This document shows, in pieces, positions 61,967 through 64,000 of a stretch of DNA of 64,000 nucleotides. Numbering within the stretch: position 1 is the stretch's first letter; every line of letters begins with the position of its first letter. Where the stretch lies: the NCBI GenBank assembly GCA_022747635.1, contig JAKTNV010000003.1, positions 52,454,857 to 52,518,856 on the forward strand, read 5' to 3'. The position numbers and the translations under genes were made by a program. The notes below the pieces were generated by a model that ran no database searches, was not told the DNA's origin, and saw only the letters and a program-made list of their open reading frames with translations. The stretch comes from Hetaerina americana (lineage: Eukaryota; Arthropoda; Insecta; Odonata; Calopterygidae).

Positions 61967-62183
61967 CCTGACAGGTTCCGAGGCCGGTCGGGGAGTCGGT
62001 CGGGAACTGGCACATGAGTCCCTTCCTGGGGTCGCAGGACACGGAGCCGTCGCACGACTCCCCCCTCTGCCGGGAGCACACCTCGCAGCAGCCGCATCCG
62101 TCCCTCACCACGGTGACCCCGGGAGGACATTTGACGCCATCCGTGCCCGGACATTCGCATGGGTAAGTGCAGTGCGATCGGAT
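61967..62183 (-). CDS. Ccn: CCN family protein, IGFBP-domain exon
   Basis: This is a 217-bp minus exon. The acceptor TCCAATGCAG ends at 62184 and the donor CAGG/GTAAGA begins at 61966. It encodes 72 codons plus one base: IRSHCTYPCECPGTDGVKCP, PGVTVVRDGCGCCEVCSRQR, GESCDGSVSCDPRKGLMCQF, then a linker ending LGTCQ. The GCGCCxVC core and the C-DPRKGL-x-C-x-F pattern are those of the N-terminal IGFBP module of CCN proteins (CTGF reads DGCGCCRVC and CDPHKGLFCDF). This fits better than true IGFBPs or IGFBP7-type proteins. The exon is GC-rich compared with its intronic flanks. It begins in phase 0, so the preceding exon (signal peptide) should end in phase 0; it was not found up to 64000. It ends in phase 1, matching the VWC exon at 24448-24539. 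Confidence 0.92.
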
Positions 62184-64000
62184 CTGCATTGGAGAACACC
62201 AGACAATAAATTTTGGACTCCTCGAAAACGTCATTGCCTAGATTTCCATTACAATATATGGTATGAAAAAGGTAGTAATAAGTAAGTAGATAGGATTAAA
62301 AGAAAAACACAGGAAACCCAAGTTAATAAATTAAACGGAGAGAATTATTATGGCCCACATCATAACGGCGGACTGGATCACCAGAATATAACGAGAGATA
62401 CCTTCACTAAAAGGTTTAAGTACTTGTTCTTCCCTCGCACTGTGCATAATATTGAAAATATCAAACTCAAACATTTTCACTCACACGGCGAAACTTATGC
62501 TATTACTCTTATCATAAAATTTATGAATTACATGTTTAACAAAATAAAACAATTTAGTCACACACAGCTACTATTATCCAATGTAGACGGGTATGGAATT
62601 TTGTAATTGTAAATGTGTTTGCCAATGCGCAAATTTATATTTATGCATAACTGTACAGATATTAAAGCAGAAACAGCTGTTGCCTTAGCGCATCCCTACT
62701 GTATCACTGGGGTCATTGTATGGCTTTTGATTTTTATGATAATAAATTGATCTTAACTGAAAAAATAGGTGAAATAATTTGATTGCTATGTCAAAGAGAT
62801 ATTTAGCATTCAATTAATGATTTTAGGTAGCAGTAATTGTTATTTAAAAAGTCTTATCTAAATTTTTGATAGTGCTCCAATTTAGTTGATATTTTTATAA
62901 CACCGATACCATTTGCTAAAATTGCAGTTTATTTGTTTTATAAATCATATGGTTCCATCTCTTAATAACCAACTTTTTTATGTGAATAGATGAAATATTT
63001 TATCAACTTCTTCTGGAATGAACAATACAGTGCATTAGCGATTTGAAGAACTTATATTTAGTGAAATGATAAGAATGAATTTTCAGAATATTTGAAAACT
63101 CGTCAAAGTAAAGCACTGATATGTAAACTAGGGTTCTTCGTTGAAGATGAGTGAGGTTGTGTGGCATTAGACTATGAATACGAGACGAGTTCTCTCCTCA
63201 CTCTCCCCCAAACCTGATCCACTCCAACCGAAAACATCAAAGCACCCCTCCAAACGCCTATATCAATAAATACTTGTAAAAAATAATTAATTGAGCTAGT
63301 TAAAAAATTTTCACTAATAATAAACCCTGTTCAATTAATTACTAATATTTATCTCAATAAAAAAGGTCTAAAAAAATGTGGGCGAAAACACCGAAGCTGA
63401 ATATGATGTTCAGTTATAATTTTCAGATACTGAAAAGTGCCATAATTTTCCTAATAAAGTAAAGGCTTACAACAATTAAAAGAAAATGTAAAATGTGTAC
63501 CTTAAATACTTATTTTGAACATTAGCAAATACATGTATGCTAAAATATATCTCAGTAATCAAGATCATTTTAACTTTATTTGTAGGTTTTGTTTTGATCC
63601 GGTGTTTAGGTTTATCCTTTACTAAAAATCAGCGATTTTAGTTTAAAATATTTTTAATGTTTTTTCTTGCAATAGTTCAGTCTCTCACTGCAAATTTGTT
63701 TATTTGGGTACGTTAATGATTTAACTCAAAAGTAGTAGATTCTCAGGATTTTGGATATTACACAACGTGCGATATGTACTAAAATACTGGACATTACTAT
63801 TACCATTCCTGCCTGGTGGCTTTGAATAGCTTATAAACAAATAGCAAATTACACTAACTAAACAATTGAAAGTATCCAACCCCCAGGGTACTCTTGTACC
63901 CTGGGGGTTGGATACTAAAGTGTAGTTTGCCTTCATCTACGATATTATGGTGACATTATGGTACCTACGATAGTCTGCAGTCGTTATTTCTTAATAATTT
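62184..64000. other. Presumed CCN upstream intron; AT-rich
   Basis: Nothing coding was recognised. A signal-peptide exon was looked for on the minus strand and not found. A perfect hairpin near the right end is listed separately. Confidence 0.45.
63871..63916. repeat. Perfect 20-bp-arm hairpin
   Basis: AGTATCCAACCCCCAGGGTA (63871-63890), a six-base loop CTCTTG, then the exact reverse complement (63897-63916). The GC-rich arms stand out in AT-rich DNA. There is no flanking duplication. Confidence 0.92.

Overview
This window looks like nuclear DNA of an arthropod, probably an insect with a large, AT-rich, transposon-laden genome. The evidence is split exons with GT-AG borders, very long introns, many (TA)n microsatellites, and animal-type transposons: Penelope-like, mariner, Tc1-like, Helitron, non-LTR and SINE-like. 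No bacterial features are present. I cannot name the species.

One host gene can be supported. Two short minus-strand exons, 61967-62183 (IGFBP domain) and 24448-24539 (first half of a VWC domain), are compatible in reading phase and follow the domain order of CCN matricellular proteins (CYR61/CTGF/NOV; insect Ccn). The intron between them is about 37.4 kb and fills most of the window. The signal-peptide exon (expected above 62183) and the rest of VWC, the TSP1 and the cystine-knot exons (expected below 24448) were not recognised. They probably lie outside the window.

Nearly everything else recognisable is mobile DNA. The main element is a Penelope-like retroelement (PLE-A, 19428-22864). It has an unbroken 917-codon reverse transcriptase plus GIY-YIG frame on the minus strand, bracketed by apparently identical 405-bp inverted arms that both carry its 3' end. 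Related 3' tails recur at 6.7-8.5 kb, 57.8-58.9 kb and, probably, 52.8-53.0 kb. They repeatedly occur as outward-facing head-to-head pairs, and most of their 3' ends abut (TA)n tracts. One pair encloses a piece of a Tc1-like transposase gene. Most tails carry a small hairpin followed by GAAA and preceded by a GATGA-like box, which recalls a hammerhead ribozyme core with deviations.

Other mobile DNA: two 753-bp copies (about 99.6% identical) of an internally deleted mariner at 28.3 and 37.8 kb; a decayed, different mariner at 45-46 kb; two decayed non-LTR retrotransposon 3' ends (1-272 and 43.7-44.7 kb); a Helitron helicase fragment at 56.7-57.7 kb cut off at a (TA)n tract; and a tRNA-derived SINE at 46.65-46.88 kb lying between TA repeats.

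The AT-rich background is interrupted by about a dozen 0.2-1 kb GC-richer islands with strong purine/pyrimidine strand asymmetry (for example 4970-5770, 9880-11040, 15200-16060, 35740-36200, 38960-39700, 41560-42320). Long open frames in these islands and in the (TA)n tracts are composition artefacts. Two near-perfect to perfect short hairpins (31151-31189 and 63871-63916) stand out in otherwise featureless sequence.
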